A stretch of 64,000 nt of DNA from Tolypeutes matacus (GCA_026826555.1 JAKSZT010053764.1:39896523-39960522), one strand, 5' to 3'. Positions 12,263 through 25,015 are shown, counted from the first letter of the stretch. The notes: generated by a model from the sequence alone, not told the origin. Made by a program: numbers and translations.

Positions 12263-12876
12263 ATATTTGATTATGTTTGTAAACTGGTCTGTTACTCTGG
12301 GTATGATATCCATTGATTGTATTAGATTCAGATGAGCTGTCTTTGATTAAATTATGTTAAGATTAGGGCTTTGATTCGACCATGTCAGTAGAGTGTAACG
12401 GTCCCCGCCCCCTTGGTGGGCAATATCAATGGACATTCAGAGAAGTAGATACAGAGAAGATACACAGAGAAAGCAGACAGCTCCTTAGACACAGCAGAGG
12501 CCCCAGGAAAAGAGATGAGCCATTAGCCTGATAATTTACAGCTGACCTTGAGAAAAGACCAGAGCAGCTAAGCCCGTAAAGAAACGAGCCCCAGGAAGAG
12601 AGACAGGCCCTATGCCAGCCCACAGCTGAGATCGGAAGAGGCTGGGCCCATGGAGCCTTAAGAGGGAAGAGGAAGGCTGAACCCTCGCAGACATTGCTAC
12701 CATCTTGCATCAACACGTGGCAACAGACTTTGGGTGATAAAACACCTCTTATGGTACCTTGAATTGGACTCTTCAGGGTCTTAAAACTGTAAGCTTCTAC
12801 CCCAAATAAATAACTTTTATAAAAGCCAACAGATTTCTGGTACTTTGCATCAGCACCCCTTTGGCTGACTAATACA
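12263..12876 (+). mobile_element. LTR-like repeat, MaLR-type (inferred)
   Basis: It ends with a block also seen in other LTR copies here: AACTGTAAGCTT, AATAAATAACTTTTATAAAAGCC, TTTCTGGTACTTTGCATCAG and CTGACTAATACAG. The polyadenylation-type motif followed by a GCCA/TTTCTGGTA block is typical of MaLR-style LTRs. The left boundary is uncertain because a DAS SINE abuts it. Confidence 0.55.
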
Positions 12877-14236
12877 GATCCTTTCTGCTTAAATACCTTG
12901 AGTGGTTTCTTTATGATGGACCTGACAGCCTCATTTATTCCTCTTTCTCCAGCTCTAAGCAGGAAATGCATAGGTAACTGGACATGGCCTAGCTCATCAC
13001 TGGGCACCCTGCCCAGTGCCTGGCAGAACAAATTCCAAATAGATGGTCAGAATCAGACCATGGAAACCATGTGGATAAAAAGAGGAAAGCTGTTCTAGAA
13101 CCCTGGATTCTTCAATCAATCACAAGGATAAAAAATCAAGGAAACCAATTTTATCTGCACAAGTACATTCTGGTTTCCTGAGAAAAGCAATCCTCCAGAA
13201 GAAAATCATCACATTCCCAAGTTGCCCAAGAAAACTTGGCTCAGAGAGAAGAAACTGGAGCACTCTGACACTGTTTCGCTGTACAAGGAGATGGCAGCAG
13301 TGGAGGCCAGCTGTCCAAGTCCAGCTGCACACTGGCCACTCACCAGGTCCCAGGAACAACCACGTGAACCCTCAGGCTTCTTCACCCTTGTCTCAAAGAG
13401 AATACTGCCTGTCTCTAAAAATAGTGAAGAATTTTGAGAAATTAAGTATGTTCATGTGTGTGAGAGCACACAGAAAATGCTCAAGTAGAACCTAATGACC
13501 AGACTTCTTAACATTATTTACTTCCTCCTAAAGAGACAAACTATCTGAGAAGGTCACTCACAGAAACATACACGGTCCAAGTAAGGAAGCAGGCCCCATC
13601 CCAAGCCAAGCTGGTTAGCCAAGCCACTCCCAGGTCCCAAGACCAGGAAACTCAATAACCTGTCATTTGAAACAGGAAAGCACTGTTAACGCATACAGTA
13701 TTTTCATGCCACATGTCTCAAACAGTGCTTCACAGAGCCTCCTCATGCCCCAGTCACCATGCAAGAGAGGTGAGACCTAGGGGCTCACAGAGGCCACTTC
13801 AGTGAGGACTGAGGTCACACATGGGGAGGCTGGGGCTGAGGCAAGTCTGCTGACCTGCAGGTCCATCCTCCCGCCACCTTCTCCAGCTGCCTTGATCTAC
13901 AAGTTTTTCTTTTCTCTGGGCACAAAATAGCAAACGTCCCCACAATATCTCCTCTTCCATTCTTCCACTTAGCAATCTTCCTTTTTCAGGTTAGTTGCTC
14001 TTTTTTAGAAATGATACAGGAACTGTATTTCCATTACAAATGAAATGTTACACAAAGATTTTCTTGCACTTTTGCAGTGTTAATTTACATATTTTGACAA
14101 AGAAGCAAAAAATATAAATGTCAAAGCGTATAAATTGCTGCAAGAAACCAAGCCTAGTGAGAATGTTACAAATGCAAATATCAAAAATGAAGTTATTTCT
14201 GACACTAACTTTTGGCCAACTAAAAAGAACACAACA
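12877..14236. other. Mostly unannotated; short MIR-like stretch
   Basis: No gene was recognised. Sequence at about 13690-13850 (GCTTCACAGAGCCTCCTCATG, GGTCACACATGG) is weakly MIR-like. The remainder looks like ordinary intron. Confidence 0.35.
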
Positions 14237-14322
14237 GGGAAGCAGGTGTAGCTTGCTGGTTGAGCACCTGCTTCCCATGTATGAGGTCCTGGGTTCAATC
14301 CCCAGTAACTCCTAAAAAAAAA
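14237..14322 (+). mobile_element. DAS-type SINE
   Basis: A tRNA-like unit with A box TGTAGCTTGCTGG and B box GGTTCAATCCC, ending in CTCCT and a short A-run. It is short, like the copies at 155 and 56737, which share the GCACCTGCTTCCCAT block and so form one subfamily. Confidence 0.85.
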
Positions 14323-14759
14323 GCAGCAGCGGGCAGCTCCACATTCCCCTGACAAAGTGCCAAGTCCTTCAGGGTCTCCCACACTCTTTCCCAAAACATT
14401 TCAGACGCTATGCTGTTGCACCCCTGCCTTCTGGGGCTACTGATCAGCAATTAGTCAAGGGATATGGTACCCAAGGTCTTGACAAATTTTCAGACCCAGA
14501 GTTATTAATCAGTCTTCTGCCAACAAAATGAAAGAATGAATTAAAGCACTCTGTGCCACCCACAGAAGATAACACAGACCGACCTTGACAAGTGAGTCCC
14601 CACTGCCATTTACCAAAAACCAACCAAAACCTGAGGATCCGTTTCTACTTAGGCCCTTTAAAAATCTGTTTTACATATACCCAGATAGATATACATCTGT
14701 ACAAGGAAAACAGTAGTTCACTGCATGGTTGTGCGCGGATTATTTATGCATAAACAAAT

Positions 14760-15248
14760 GTTGGGGTTTTAAAACATGGCCACAAGTTCTCTGAGACTCT
14801 CCCCTTAAATTTGTCTAATTCCTTTCCCCTTAAATGTGGCATCGCTTCACTGACTTGATTCTAATGAACCCATGAAGTGACACTGCTGATTTCTGAGGCA
14901 AGTTCAATAAAAGTTGATACGGCTTCCTCCTGGCTCATGCCCTCTTTTCCTGTCAGGAGGCTCCCCTTGGAGCCTGGTCACCATGGTGTGAGGAAGCCAA
15001 GAGCCAGGTGTCTCCACCTGCAGGTGGGGGCAGCCCCAGCTAAGGTCTCAGGTGACAGCTGCACTGCCCGCCAGACACACGCATGAGGGAACCTTCAGGT
15101 GACCCCACAGCCTTCAAGGCATTCCAGATGATGGATAGTGGAGGAGAGCCCTGGTCAAACTGCAGATTCATTAGCAAGATAAACGCCTGGTTTTAAGCCA
15201 CGGTGCTTTGGGATAACTTATTACGCAGCAATAAATAATCAGGATATA
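14760..15248 (+). mobile_element. LTR-like fossil (MaLR-type, inferred)
   Basis: It starts near CATGGCCACAAGTTCTCTGA and ends with AAGCCACGGTGCTTTGGGATAACTTATTACGCAGCAATAAATAATCA. This end is characteristic of an old mammalian LTR family and resembles the fragment at 49885-50115. It directly precedes another LTR. Confidence 0.5.
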
Positions 15249-15250
15249 CA

Positions 15251-15707
15251 TGTTAAGGGTTGGATTGTGTTCCCTCTTCAAAAGGTAACTTCAAGTCCTA
15301 ACCCTCCAGTCCTCTGAATATGACCTTATTTGGAAACAGAAACTTTGAAGATATGATTAAGATGAGACCAAACTGGACGTAGGTGGGCCCTGATCCAATA
15401 TGAGCAGTGTCTTTTTAAGAGAGGAAGTTTGGACATAGGACAGACAGACACAGACAAGACAGAACACGCAAAGGAGGAGGCAGACTGGAGTGATGCCTCT
15501 GCAAGCCAAGGAACGGCAAGGAACGCCACCAGAAGCCAGGGGCAGGCATGGAACAGACTTTTTCCTAGGATATCAGAGGTAGCACAGCCCTGACAACACC
15601 CTCATTTTGGACTTGTGGTCTCCAGAACTGTGAGACAGTACATTTCTATTATTTTAAGCCACTCGGTTTGGGCTACTTTGCTATGGCAGCCCTAGGAAAC
15701 TAAGACA
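15251..15707 (+). mobile_element. MLT1-like MaLR solo LTR
   Basis: It begins TGTTAAGGGTTGGATTGTGT and ends GGCAGCCCTAGGAAACTAAGACA. Internal hallmarks are TGACCTTATTTGGAAA, GGTGGGCCCTGATCCAATATGA, TGGACTTGTGGTCTCCAGAACTG and TTTTAAGCCACTCGGTTTG. These follow the MLT1A type of MaLR LTR in the right order and spacing. No internal retroviral sequence is present, so it is a solo LTR. Confidence 0.85.
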
Positions 15708-17539
15708 ACTGTGTAATTCCATTCGCCTGAATCAAATAGAGATCTTCATGTTCAAAATATAGTCACCTGGACCCATTAGATAACAAGGCAGTCCAAAAGT
15801 TTCCTTCGGCAAACATTTATAAAGAATCCTCTTGTCTGGAATTATACCCCTGACTTTCTACCTGTGAAGCAGTTGCCTCAACACCTCTAAGGTAATAACA
15901 AGAGTTTTTTCTTAACAACATGCTAAAAGTAGACATGTTCAAATACGTACTTTTCATTTTAAAGAACCCCACTTATATTTGATAGATTTCATGGCATACA
16001 TACATTTATAAAATCTTGAATGTAATCAGTAATTTATAGAAACTTAGATATAATCTGTATTTTAATAAAAGGGGTTGGGAAGGTACCACTTGGTTAATTT
16101 CCAAGTGATAGAATTACAGGAGATTTCTATTTTCTGTTTTGCATGTCTAGGAATTTCCAAAATTTTCTACAGTGACAATACTTAAGGAGTTAAGAAGAAG
16201 GCAAGGTTTTTGAAAGTTACTTAAGCCTAACCTACACACAAGCTTTTTTTTTTTATTCAAAACATAGCTTTTATGTAGCATAGGAAGTGACTACACAAGC
16301 ACTCCTAGAGTTTTATAAACACATATGAACTTGGATTATGGTATTTAAATAGTCCAACTGTCTTAACCATACCCATTCCTGCAACACAGAGAGAAGCAGA
16401 AGAGGGAAATGGAAATGGCAGCCCAATCCCCCAGGTGCAGCTGAAGCCTCATTTGAAGTATCCACCATCAAATGACCAAGACAGGGCAATCTGAGGGGTC
16501 ACTGTCTCTGGCCCATGGATGGATAACTTCTTGCGCCAGGCTGATCCCCTCATCCAATGGGCTATGGACACGAGGGGGGAGGTGGTAAAAAGGAAGAAGC
16601 TTTGCCACCCAGCCTTCTGCTTCAGCAGGAGCAATGGATGAGGAGCCGTTCTCCAGAGAAGGAGTGTTTAGACAGGGAAGGGAATGAAACCTGTTCTTGC
16701 CTAACTTTGTCTCCCAACAAATCTCCTAACTAGTCAGTCAGGATTTGTCACAATCCCCACATTCCCATCTCTAACCTTTTGCTTTACGCTGCACCTTGTG
16801 CCTAACATGCCTTCCTTCTTCCCCAAACTTCTCCAAGACCCGTTTTACCTCCTAGGCTCCAACCTAGTCATTTTTGAGAAAAGACTACAACTTCTGTAGC
16901 CAATGCTGATCTCTTCTTTCACGTAATTCCTATTGCTGTTAATAACTAATTATTCTCTAATCATCTAAAGGAATCTCATCTTCTTCCAATATAGAATGCC
17001 AGCTACCAAGCCAGACATTCATTAAGTGCGTGTATATCAATCGGGATTACCATTCATTCATATATTGACCAAAAATGTGCACTTCTCTTAGGTGCTAGTC
17101 CCAAACCCACTAGATATGCGACATAGGTCAGAAAAGAAGAATGAAACAATACACACAGAAACTGAGTATCAACTGATCTGCAGGCCAGGGAGGTTGGAAA
17201 AGTGAAAGATAACAGCACAAACACTCTGGGTAAGCAATGTGGAATAACTAATAAAAATGAAATTATGATCCAGCAACTCAATATCTCGGTTTATCTCCAT
17301 GTCTTTCAAACCCTTTTGACCATGACCCCCAATGGCAAATTTTATCTCATGATTCTGTACAAATGTTCACACATATATACATTTTTATATAAGCAAAACA
17401 ACAGTTTCACAAAACAATACAAAACAGTGTTTAATATGTACAATACTTTGATTTTTAATCTTTAAAAAATGTGAACCATAACCCACTTAATTATTACTCA
17501 CAGTCCAGTAAATGGGTCACACTGCAAACTCACAAGGTC
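15708..17539. other. Unannotated intron sequence
   Basis: No gene, RNA or confident repeat was recognised. The stretch is AT-rich with scattered A/T runs. Old L1 or other LINE debris cannot be excluded by eye. Confidence 0.35.
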
Positions 17540-18240
17540 AAAGGAGCCATGTGAGACATGCTCAGCAAGACCACCTCTGTAATAGCAAAAAACTAGAGAC
17601 AACCTAAGGTCCACCACTAGCAGGTAAATAAATAAACTGTGGTACAGTTACACAAAGAAATAGGGCACCGCAGTTGGAATGAGAGAACTATATCTGTAAA
17701 ACCAAGAAAAACCTCAAAAACAATGCTGTTTTTTGTTTGTTTGTTTTAGGAGGCACCAGGAATTGAACCTAGGACCTCCCATGTGGGAAGCAGGCGTTCA
17801 ACCATTTAAGTAAGCCACATCCGCTCCCAACAATGCTGTTTATAAGCAAGTTATAGAATGTTAGAGTAACCAACAGGTAGGTACCTTAAAAATTCACCAA
17901 AAAAAAAAAAAAAAAACATATTTTTTGGGCACCTGCAGTAAAATTTCAGAAACATAAACTAGAAGGATAATCATTAAAATCACAGTAGGAAAAAAAAAAA
18001 AAAAATCACAGAACTCTACAACACAGTGAGTTCTAACGTAAACTATGAACTATTGTTAATAGTATAATTATAGCAATATTATTTCATCAATTGTAACAAA
18101 GATACCACACAGTGCAAAGAGTTAACAATAGAGAAAATTGTGTATGTTTGAGGGGGTATATGAGAACTCTACTTTCTGCATGATTTTTCTGTAGCCTACA
18201 ACTTCTTTAATAGGAAAAAAAAGAGGTTTTAAATCATAAT
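17540..18240 (+). mobile_element. Old L1 3' end, split by a DAS SINE
   Basis: Sequence from 17575 encodes decayed versions of the ORF2 C-terminal block (IAKNWR-like, then N-RINKLWYSYT-like). After the SINE at 17732-17828 it continues into a 3' UTR with GAACTCTACTTTCTGCATGATTTTTCTGTA, a motif typical of old L1 tails, and A-runs. Family level only. Confidence 0.6.
17732..17828 (-). mobile_element. DAS-type SINE
   Basis: On the minus strand the unit reads GGGAGCGGATGTGGCTTA, then GGTTCAATTCCTGGTGCC and a TAAAACAAACAAACAAAA tail. It is flanked by the 13-bp duplication AACAATGCTGTTT at 17719-17731 and 17829-17841. It interrupts an old L1. Confidence 0.92.
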
Positions 18241-19384
18241 AGAGATTATCTATGAGCCTGGAGAAAAAGAAGGGAAGGAACTAGAAGAGACCAGGAAGGC
18301 CTCAACTTTATGATATTTTTTATTTTAAATATCTAGGTGAGGAACACACTGATATTAGCTTATTATTTTTCTTACCTTTCTGTATATCCAGCTGCTTCAA
18401 TAAAATTGTTTTTCATTTCATGGCATCACCACAGCATGGCTGTCCAGATTCTCACGGCTTGTTTCACATTTGCCCACCCACTGTTGGTGACATTTAAAGG
18501 GACATCTAGGCAAACTGTCACAGCACGAAGGACATCAAGATACACCTATATTCCAATTCTTGCTGAGTTGGCAATCTTGGGGTACAGAGGTGACCAATAA
18601 ATTTGCAACCTGGCCTATCTACCAAAAGTTTTCAAAGATTCCAGTAAACATGGGCAAAGATGAAAGAAACAGCTTAGAAAAGCAAGTGTTAAGTCAATAC
18701 TTTGTAATAGCACTGACAGATTATTTTTAAATGAATTACATCTCTTAATTTTGAGATCATGATTTTATATCATTTCATTGAAAAAGAGTTTTAAAAAAAA
18801 AAATCCTAATAATGCATTTTTCTTTTTAAAAGTGGAATACTGCAAAACACTTGATCTCAACCGCCAGTCTCTGGATCAGCTAGCTGCATCATATTTATCT
18901 GGGAACCTAGGGGAAAAAAAATTTCTCTGTGTGTATACAATCCTTAAAAAATTATATGTTCTCTGAGCCCTAACTCCCAGAGATCCTGATGCAGTGTATT
19001 TTTAAAATCTATATTTTTTAATGAGCTCCCAGGCAGTTGCAATGTGCAGCCAGGCTAGGACTGACTGCTCAGAAACAACTTTCCTAACAAGTAAATTCAA
19101 AACTCCAATATGCAGAGTAAACAACAGCCAATCTGATAAACTGAACTGAAAATTCTGCGTTACAGAATACTAACAAGCAACATACATTCACCAGGAGCAA
19201 AACTACCCAATAAGAAAGTCATGTCCTCTTCTATCCTCCAATTTCCCTGCCCCCTCCTTCTGAACCTTCCAGAGCAAGGAGAAAAGCATCAAAGAAGTGA
19301 ACCAGACCAGCCTTTACCCATCTGCTCCTTCACAGATCATTACTCTCCATAGTTCAAGAGGTCAAAGCTAGGCTTTTCCTCACA
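18241..19384. other. Unannotated; MER5-like piece near 18960-19080
   Basis: The piece at 18960-19080 (GAGATCCTGATGCAGTG, GAGCTCCCAGGCAG, AATGTGCAGCCAGG) looks like part of a MER5-type hAT fossil. The rest shows nothing recognisable. Confidence 0.35.
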
Positions 19385-19580
19385 GTTCTGCCATCTTTCA
19401 TTCAAAGCTATGCTTTCCATTAAGGTAGCTGCTGGCTATATCTAGCTATTTAAATTTAACTGACCTTAAATTAAATAAAATAAACGTTTCAGTGCCTCAG
19501 CCCCCCAATGTGGTTAGTGGCTACTGGCCTGCATGGAGCAGATACAGAACATTTCCATTACTGCAGAAAATTCTACCAGA
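19385..19580. mobile_element. hAT-like fossil fragment
   Basis: The GTGGTTAGTGGCTACTGGCC and CAGATACAGAACATTTCCA blocks belong to a common non-autonomous DNA transposon pattern; a related longer piece is at 48225-48540 (GTCACATGTGGCCAGAGG). The family name is not certain. Confidence 0.45.
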
Positions 19581-20419
19581 CAGCACCAACGCAAAGCATG
19601 AATTTCATTCCAAAAAGGAATTGTCATCACATTTTCCCCTGGTATGTTTGGTTATCAAGATTTTATCCCACTTGAGGTAAAAAATGCTCCTGCATTGAGT
19701 AACAGTGGCTACCCAAGGCAATGAACACTGGTGGGGAGGGGAGTATCAGACTCAGGTGAGATTTGTAAACTGCCAAACTGCCCCCCACCTTCAGACCCCC
19801 CTCCCACCCACCCCTCCACTCACAATTAAGAATCATGCGCGGAACACCAGGTCATTTAAAAAAAAAAAAAAAAAAAAGAGCTTCATTCTGATTCAAGCCA
19901 CGCATATGAACCTTCTAAGAAAAAAAAAAAAAAAGCAAATATAGAGACAAGCATGAGGAAATTCACTGGCCCTGCTGTCTGGTAACTGCCTGGATGTATT
20001 GAAAGAATCAGATGCTTTTTATCTGAGAATCTGAAATTGGAATCAAAAGAGGACTAGCTGGAACAAAGCAGTCTTTTGAAGCAAGGAGATACAAAAATGT
20101 TTTAAACTCCTATAATGAAAAAATTTTAATCTTACAAAAGTATATGGAATCGTATAACAAACCCCCACATACCCATCATTCAGCTTCAACAATGATCCAC
20201 TCGAGGCCAGTATGGTTTCCTCTATGACCCCACCCTGCCCCCTTCAGTGTTCTGAAGCAACAGAGAGCTATGGAGAGGCCATGGATTGCTGCCCTTCATA
20301 GGGTGGGAGGGGGTAGGGGTGGGGGCAGAGGAGTTGCCTCTGCACAGAGGGAAGAGGGAAGAAGCCAGCCTCAGAGATGGAGATGGACCTGGAAGCTATT
20401 CAGGATCCAGTTCTGGTCC

Positions 20420-20570
20420 TGGGTGCCAGTTCCTAATTCTCTCTGAGCCTCAGTTTCCTCGCCTGTAAAATGAGCACCAACCTCATGAGGCTGTTGAAAG
20501 GAACACACGAAATAATCCTTGTGAAACACTTTTGCTCAGTGGCTTAGCAAAGACTAAATGAACGTGTGCT
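20420..20570 (+). mobile_element. MIR SINE fragment
   Basis: Contains CTCTGAGCCTCAGTTTCC, CTGTAAAATGAG and a GAGGCTGTTGAAAGGA-type block, the MIR core and its flanks in order. MIR is an ancient mammalian tRNA-derived SINE. Confidence 0.8.
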
Positions 20571-20834
20571 TGCATCTTTGCTCTGGGGGCTGTGGCTCTG
20601 ACTCTTTCCGCGGCCCTGCCACATTGTCTGTCCCGGAGTTATAGTCACTATCCCAGCGTCTCCCTACTCCTTTTATTAAGGCTGCCACAACTTGGCTTCA
20701 ATTTGAGAGAAAACAAGAATCCATACCCAAAAAGATAATATTTCATGACTGCTGCAGCGGTTACTACTATCTCTAGCTATGACTGCTAATACTAATACTA
20801 CAACTAGTTTACTGTAGTAATACTAGTTGCCATT

Positions 20835-21010
20835 TTTTTTTTAACTTTCACTATATGTCAAGCACTCTGCTGACCCCTTTATAAATATTATCTCGTTGAA
20901 CCCTCACAGCCACCTTGCAAGGGGGACTGTTATTTCCACTTAACAGTTGAGAGAACAGGCCCAGAGATTTAAGTGACTTGCCTAAAACCTTGTAGCTAAG
21001 GAAAACTAGA
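20835..21010 (+). mobile_element. MIR-type SINE fragment
   Basis: Contains TCAAGCACTCTGCTGACC, TTATCTCGTTGAACCCTCAC and AAGTGACTTGCCTAAA, the usual order in MIR-type elements. Confidence 0.7.
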
Positions 21011-21778
21011 ATTTAAATGCAGATCTGATGGACCCAGAAGCCCTAGGCCCTTCTTGGTAACACCAACATATAGCCACAACCCTTCCGGAGCTAAGATTCG
21101 ATGAGGGAAACCAGCCCCCTCCCCCACAGCAAAGCTGAAGAACTTTATAGCACATCTTATGAAAGTTAAAAATTCTGAAAGAAAATGGGCTCTCTCTTGA
21201 CCGTATATTTGACTGTCTTTCAAATGTATGTTTCAAATGTGTGTTGTGACTGCAAGAGCCTCCTGCCCCTGCATCCCAAATGGTTTCATAAAAGTGGAAG
21301 AAAAGGGGTAGAGGAGTGAGGCCTTGCATTATATCCCCCTTAAAAAAAAAAAAAAAAAAAAAAGCCATAAAACTGAACCATTACGAACCGAGGGGCAACA
21401 GTCATACAGTTTCTGGTGGATGGATGTTCCTGTTCATTTCTTCCTACAAGGCAGATATTTTTAGGAAATGAATAAGTCATATTTCAAAAAATTCCAAGTT
21501 TGTGGTCTTAGTTCCACAACAGACTAAGCACAAATATACCAATATTTCTATGTCATTATATTTCTACATCATTATCACAGGACTTGCCTCAGAGTTACCA
21601 TGAATTCTCCTCAACGAATGGTTCATTTTCTCGGAGGATTCTTCCTGCACACTCCAGGAGGCTCCCAGTGGGCTGCAGTCCATTTGTGAGGGGCTGGAAC
21701 CCCACAAAGGCATAACCAGGCCACAGTGGATGCCCCATGGTGGCCCTGTCCTGCCCACCATCTACCCACCCAGAACGT
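21011..21778. other. Unannotated intron sequence
   Basis: A run of about 23 A at 21341-21363 suggests a retroposon tail, but the sequence to its left was not recognised. Nothing else stands out. Confidence 0.35.
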
Positions 21779-21792
21779 GCACCCACACTTTC

Positions 21793-21895
21793 TTTCTTTT
21801 TTTTTTTTTTTTCACCAGGAGGTCCCAGGGATCGAACCCAGGTCCCTCCATATGGGAGACAGACGCCCAACCATTTGAGCCACATCCATCCCCCG
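21793..21895 (-). mobile_element. DAS-type SINE
   Basis: On the minus strand it carries GGATGTGGCTCAAATGGTTG (A-box side) and GGTTCGATCCCTGGGACC (B box), with a poly(A) tail (T-run on the plus strand). It is bounded by the perfect 14-bp duplication GCACCCACACTTTC at 21779-21792 and 21896-21909. It closely resembles the copy at 24606. Confidence 0.93.
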
Positions 21896-22059
21896 GCACC
21901 CACACTTTCAAACAACACACAAAAATATCCAGGAGCTTAGAGAAGTTTGAAGAGAGAAACTAGTTGTTCCTAGAATTTTGGATTTCATAGACCAATAAAA
22001 TTTAAGAAATATTTGATAGACTGAGGGAGTTAAGAAAAGCCCCCAAACACCTCAACCTC

Positions 22060-22315
22060 CCCGCTCACATACACACATGCTCATATACACACATTTGCAC
22101 ACACACTCATACACAAGCTTGAACACACACACTCATATACACACACGCTCGCATACATATACATACATGTTACACACACGCTCATATACACACTCATACA
22201 CATGCCCGTATACACACAGTCACATACACACATGCTCGTGTACACACATACACTCTTGTATACACACATGGTCATAAACACACACACTCATATACACAGA
22301 ATCGTACACATGCAC
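22060..22315. repeat. Imperfect CA/CACATA-rich microsatellite
   Basis: Repeats of ACACAC interspersed with CATGCTC, CATATA and CTCATA give a period that drifts between 2 and about 12. Open frames on both strands are composition artefacts of this tract. Confidence 0.9.
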
Positions 22316-23380
22316 AGTTACATATCCATACTATCTTCTATCCCTACCATTTTAAAAAGAAAAGAAAAATTTTAAAAACAAAAACACAGCAAGGCCAAAG
22401 GCTCAGAGTAAAAGGCAATTCTTCCTTAAAGAAAAAGATTTCATGAAAGTATGTGACACCTGTCATTCTTTGGGGACCCTCTGCCCAGCTGAGGCCCTAA
22501 TGGAACTAAGGAAGGAAACTGCTTCCTTCCCCAGCTACGCAGACCAGGAGAAGGAAGACAGGTTGACAAAGAGCCCCTAGAATGCTTACTTCCCTTGCCT
22601 TTCTTTCCTAGTTCCCTCTCACTGAAAAGTCAGTTCAATAACCTTCCCTTACCATTCTTCATGTAGTTTGGCTTGGGGGTGGGAGTGGGGGGCGGGTAAG
22701 AGAGTTTTTTCTTATTAAGTTTTAAGTGCATAAGTTAATCAAAATACATGTTTCTCGTAGAAAAAATAAATATTATTTACACCCACCCCAAAAAAGACAA
22801 GTTCAGGTAATAACAACATACACAACAGAGATGAGGGAGGAGACAGGTACACAAAACCTCCTCCTCACTTTTCCTCACTGTCTGCAGATGGGAAAACCTG
22901 TCCCTGGCTGGCCCCGGACCACAGCTGGGCACTGAGGAAGCACCAAGAGAGCACCAGCTCGACGGTCCTTCCCAAGCCTGGGAGCCCATCTCCACCCAGG
23001 CCTATGGGGAAAGCCTGCCCAGCTCTCCTGGGTCCCAAACCCACTCACCAACCCTCCCCAGCTGCTGTCACCTCCTCTTCTTCCCCCTGGTGGAGGACCT
23101 GGGGGCAGGCAATGGACTCTGCACGTCCTACCACCAGTGGAGTTTCTATGAACTCTATACCCTAGGAATAAACTCTCCTTCCTCTCAAAAGGGTATTTTA
23201 AGTTCTGTAGGTATACACTCCATGAAAAATTTCTAGGTCTTGTTATGTTCAGTTAAGACAGTTCCAGAGCTCCAAAAGTATCTCACCACATTTAAGAAAA
23301 GTGAACAAGAATGAAGAAGCACTTTTTAAAATAGCACTGTATTAAAATAAACAATTTCCAGAGAAGAAACATGGATCACT
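22316..23380. other. Unannotated intron sequence
   Basis: Nothing recognised beyond a G-rich patch at about 22675-22698 and a C-rich patch at about 23020-23110. Confidence 0.35.
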
Positions 23381-24117
23381 TGAATCTTTGGGCTGTCCAT
23401 GTGCCAGCTGGGCCCTGAGCCTCAGTGGAGTTACATCTACTCTCCAGTTCATTGGACTCACCCAGGACAATTAACAAGGAGGTGAGGATAGACAACCACC
23501 ATACAAGGAAACGAGAGCGCCGACAACTGCAAGCAAGAGAGTCCCATCCACTGGCTATATGGGATCGAAGCCCCCTCTCAATTAGAGGTGAAGTGGACAT
23601 CACCATCCCAGAATCCTCAGCATTGGAGAATGAACTATGGCCTAGAGTGGACTTACTGGTATTCTACTATAGACTTATTGTGATTCTAGCAATGGAAGAA
23701 ATTACAGCATTGATGTGGAGGCAGTGGCCACTGGAGGCTCTGGGGGCAGGGGAAGGGAAAGACAGGTATAATGCAGGGGCTTTTTCAGGACTTGGGAATC
23801 ATCCTGAATGGCATTGCAATGACAGATATATGCCATTATATATCTTCCCATAGCCTGCAGAACTGTGTGGGAGAGACTGTAAACTACAATGTAAACTATG
23901 CTCCATGCTGAATGGCAATGCTCCAGGATGCGTTTATCAATTGCAATGAATGTGCCCACTAATGAAGGATGTTGTTTATGTGGGAGGGTGTGGGAGGTGT
24001 GGGGAGCAGGGCATATGGGAATCCCTGTATTTTTTGTGTAACATTTGTGTAATCTAAGTATCTTTAAAAAAATAAAAAAACAAATTAAAAAACAACAACA
24101 ACAACAACAAAAAAAAC
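23381..24117 (+). mobile_element. Xenarthran repeat with A-rich tail (copy 1)
   Basis: It is homologous to the right-hand part of the copy at 39640-40740: both contain CTCTCCAGTTCATTGGACTCACCCA, GCCCCCTCTCA, ACTTATT and a CCACTAATGAAGGATGTT-like end. It ends in AATAAAAA and an (ACA)n/A tail, which fits a retroposon 3' end, probably an L1-type 3' UTR. The family name is unknown to me. Confidence 0.6.
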
Positions 24118-24605
24118 ATGTATCTGTGACCAGGGGAGAGTACTCTGCAAATGAGAAACATACTTCTCACATTTTAGACCAGTTACACAAGAAAAGTCTG
24201 AGATACTTGCTAGAAATGATTCTTTTTCTGGTGGAGTGCTGGCTGCTAATTCATTCTAAAACCTTGTCCACCTCCAAGATGGTGGATCTAGGGATACAGT
24301 CTCCTTCCAATAAACCAGCAGTTCCAGAGAGAGTTGCATGCATTAACAATAGCCAAACCCTGCTAGATAATAAATGGCTGTGAGTATGAGGCACTTTAGA
24401 ATAAAAGCTATTGCTAACTCTCACCCTTATGCAATTTAATCAACAAGAAATTACAGCTATGCATTCCTAAGAAAAATAGAAGAAGCAGGAAGCCTAAATA
24501 TCTATGCAGGATGTGATTTTTTTTTTTTTTTTTAGCTTAAAAACCAATGTCTGCTTGAGTCCCTTACTTCCTTTGTTAGTATTTATTTAGATGTTTGCAT
24601 CCATT

Positions 24606-24697
24606 TTTTTTTTTTACCGGGAGGTCCCGGGTATCAAACCCGGGTCCCTCCATATGGGAGACGGACGCCCAACCATTTGAGCCACATCCGTCCCCCA
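24606..24697 (-). mobile_element. DAS-type SINE
   Basis: It has the same structure as the copy at 21793, with A-tail, B box GGTTTGATACCCGGGACC and A-box side GATGTGGCTCAAATGG. The 10-bp duplication TGCATCCATT flanks it at 24596-24605 and 24698-24707. Confidence 0.92.
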
Positions 24698-24911
24698 TGC
24701 ATCCATTCTTCTATGTGAGAGAGCTGAGGGCACTAATGTTATTCCTCTTTGAGACACAAGCACCTAGCACAGGCCCAGCATGGAATAAGTATTTAATACA
24801 CATTTGCAGAAAGAAAGAAGAAAAGAGAGAAACCAAAAGGAGGATGATTCTGATGCCACCTTTGTCCTCTGGCATTTCTCCCATTTGTCACCACTGCAAA
24901 AGGTGATAACA

Positions 24912-25015
24912 AGCCCACCCAGGGGCTTTGGATAGATGGGAGGGGAATAGTAGAGGCTNNNNNNNNNNAGCCCACCCAGGGGCTTTGGATAGATGGGAGG
25001 GGAATAGTAGAGGCT
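24912..25015. other. Assembly gap (10 N) with duplicated 47-bp flanks
   Basis: Ns occupy 24959-24968. The 47 bases before the gap (24912-24958) are repeated without change right after it (24969-25015). This is what two contigs with an unmerged overlap look like. The true sequence probably has one copy and no gap. Confidence 0.9.

Noticed and set aside
12426..13031. Open frame of 201 residues on the minus strand
   Set aside because: It lies antisense across an LTR-like repeat and ordinary intron, and shows no recognisable domain.
22077..22287. Open frames rich in H, T, Y or C, V, M
   Set aside because: They are translations of the CA-rich microsatellite.
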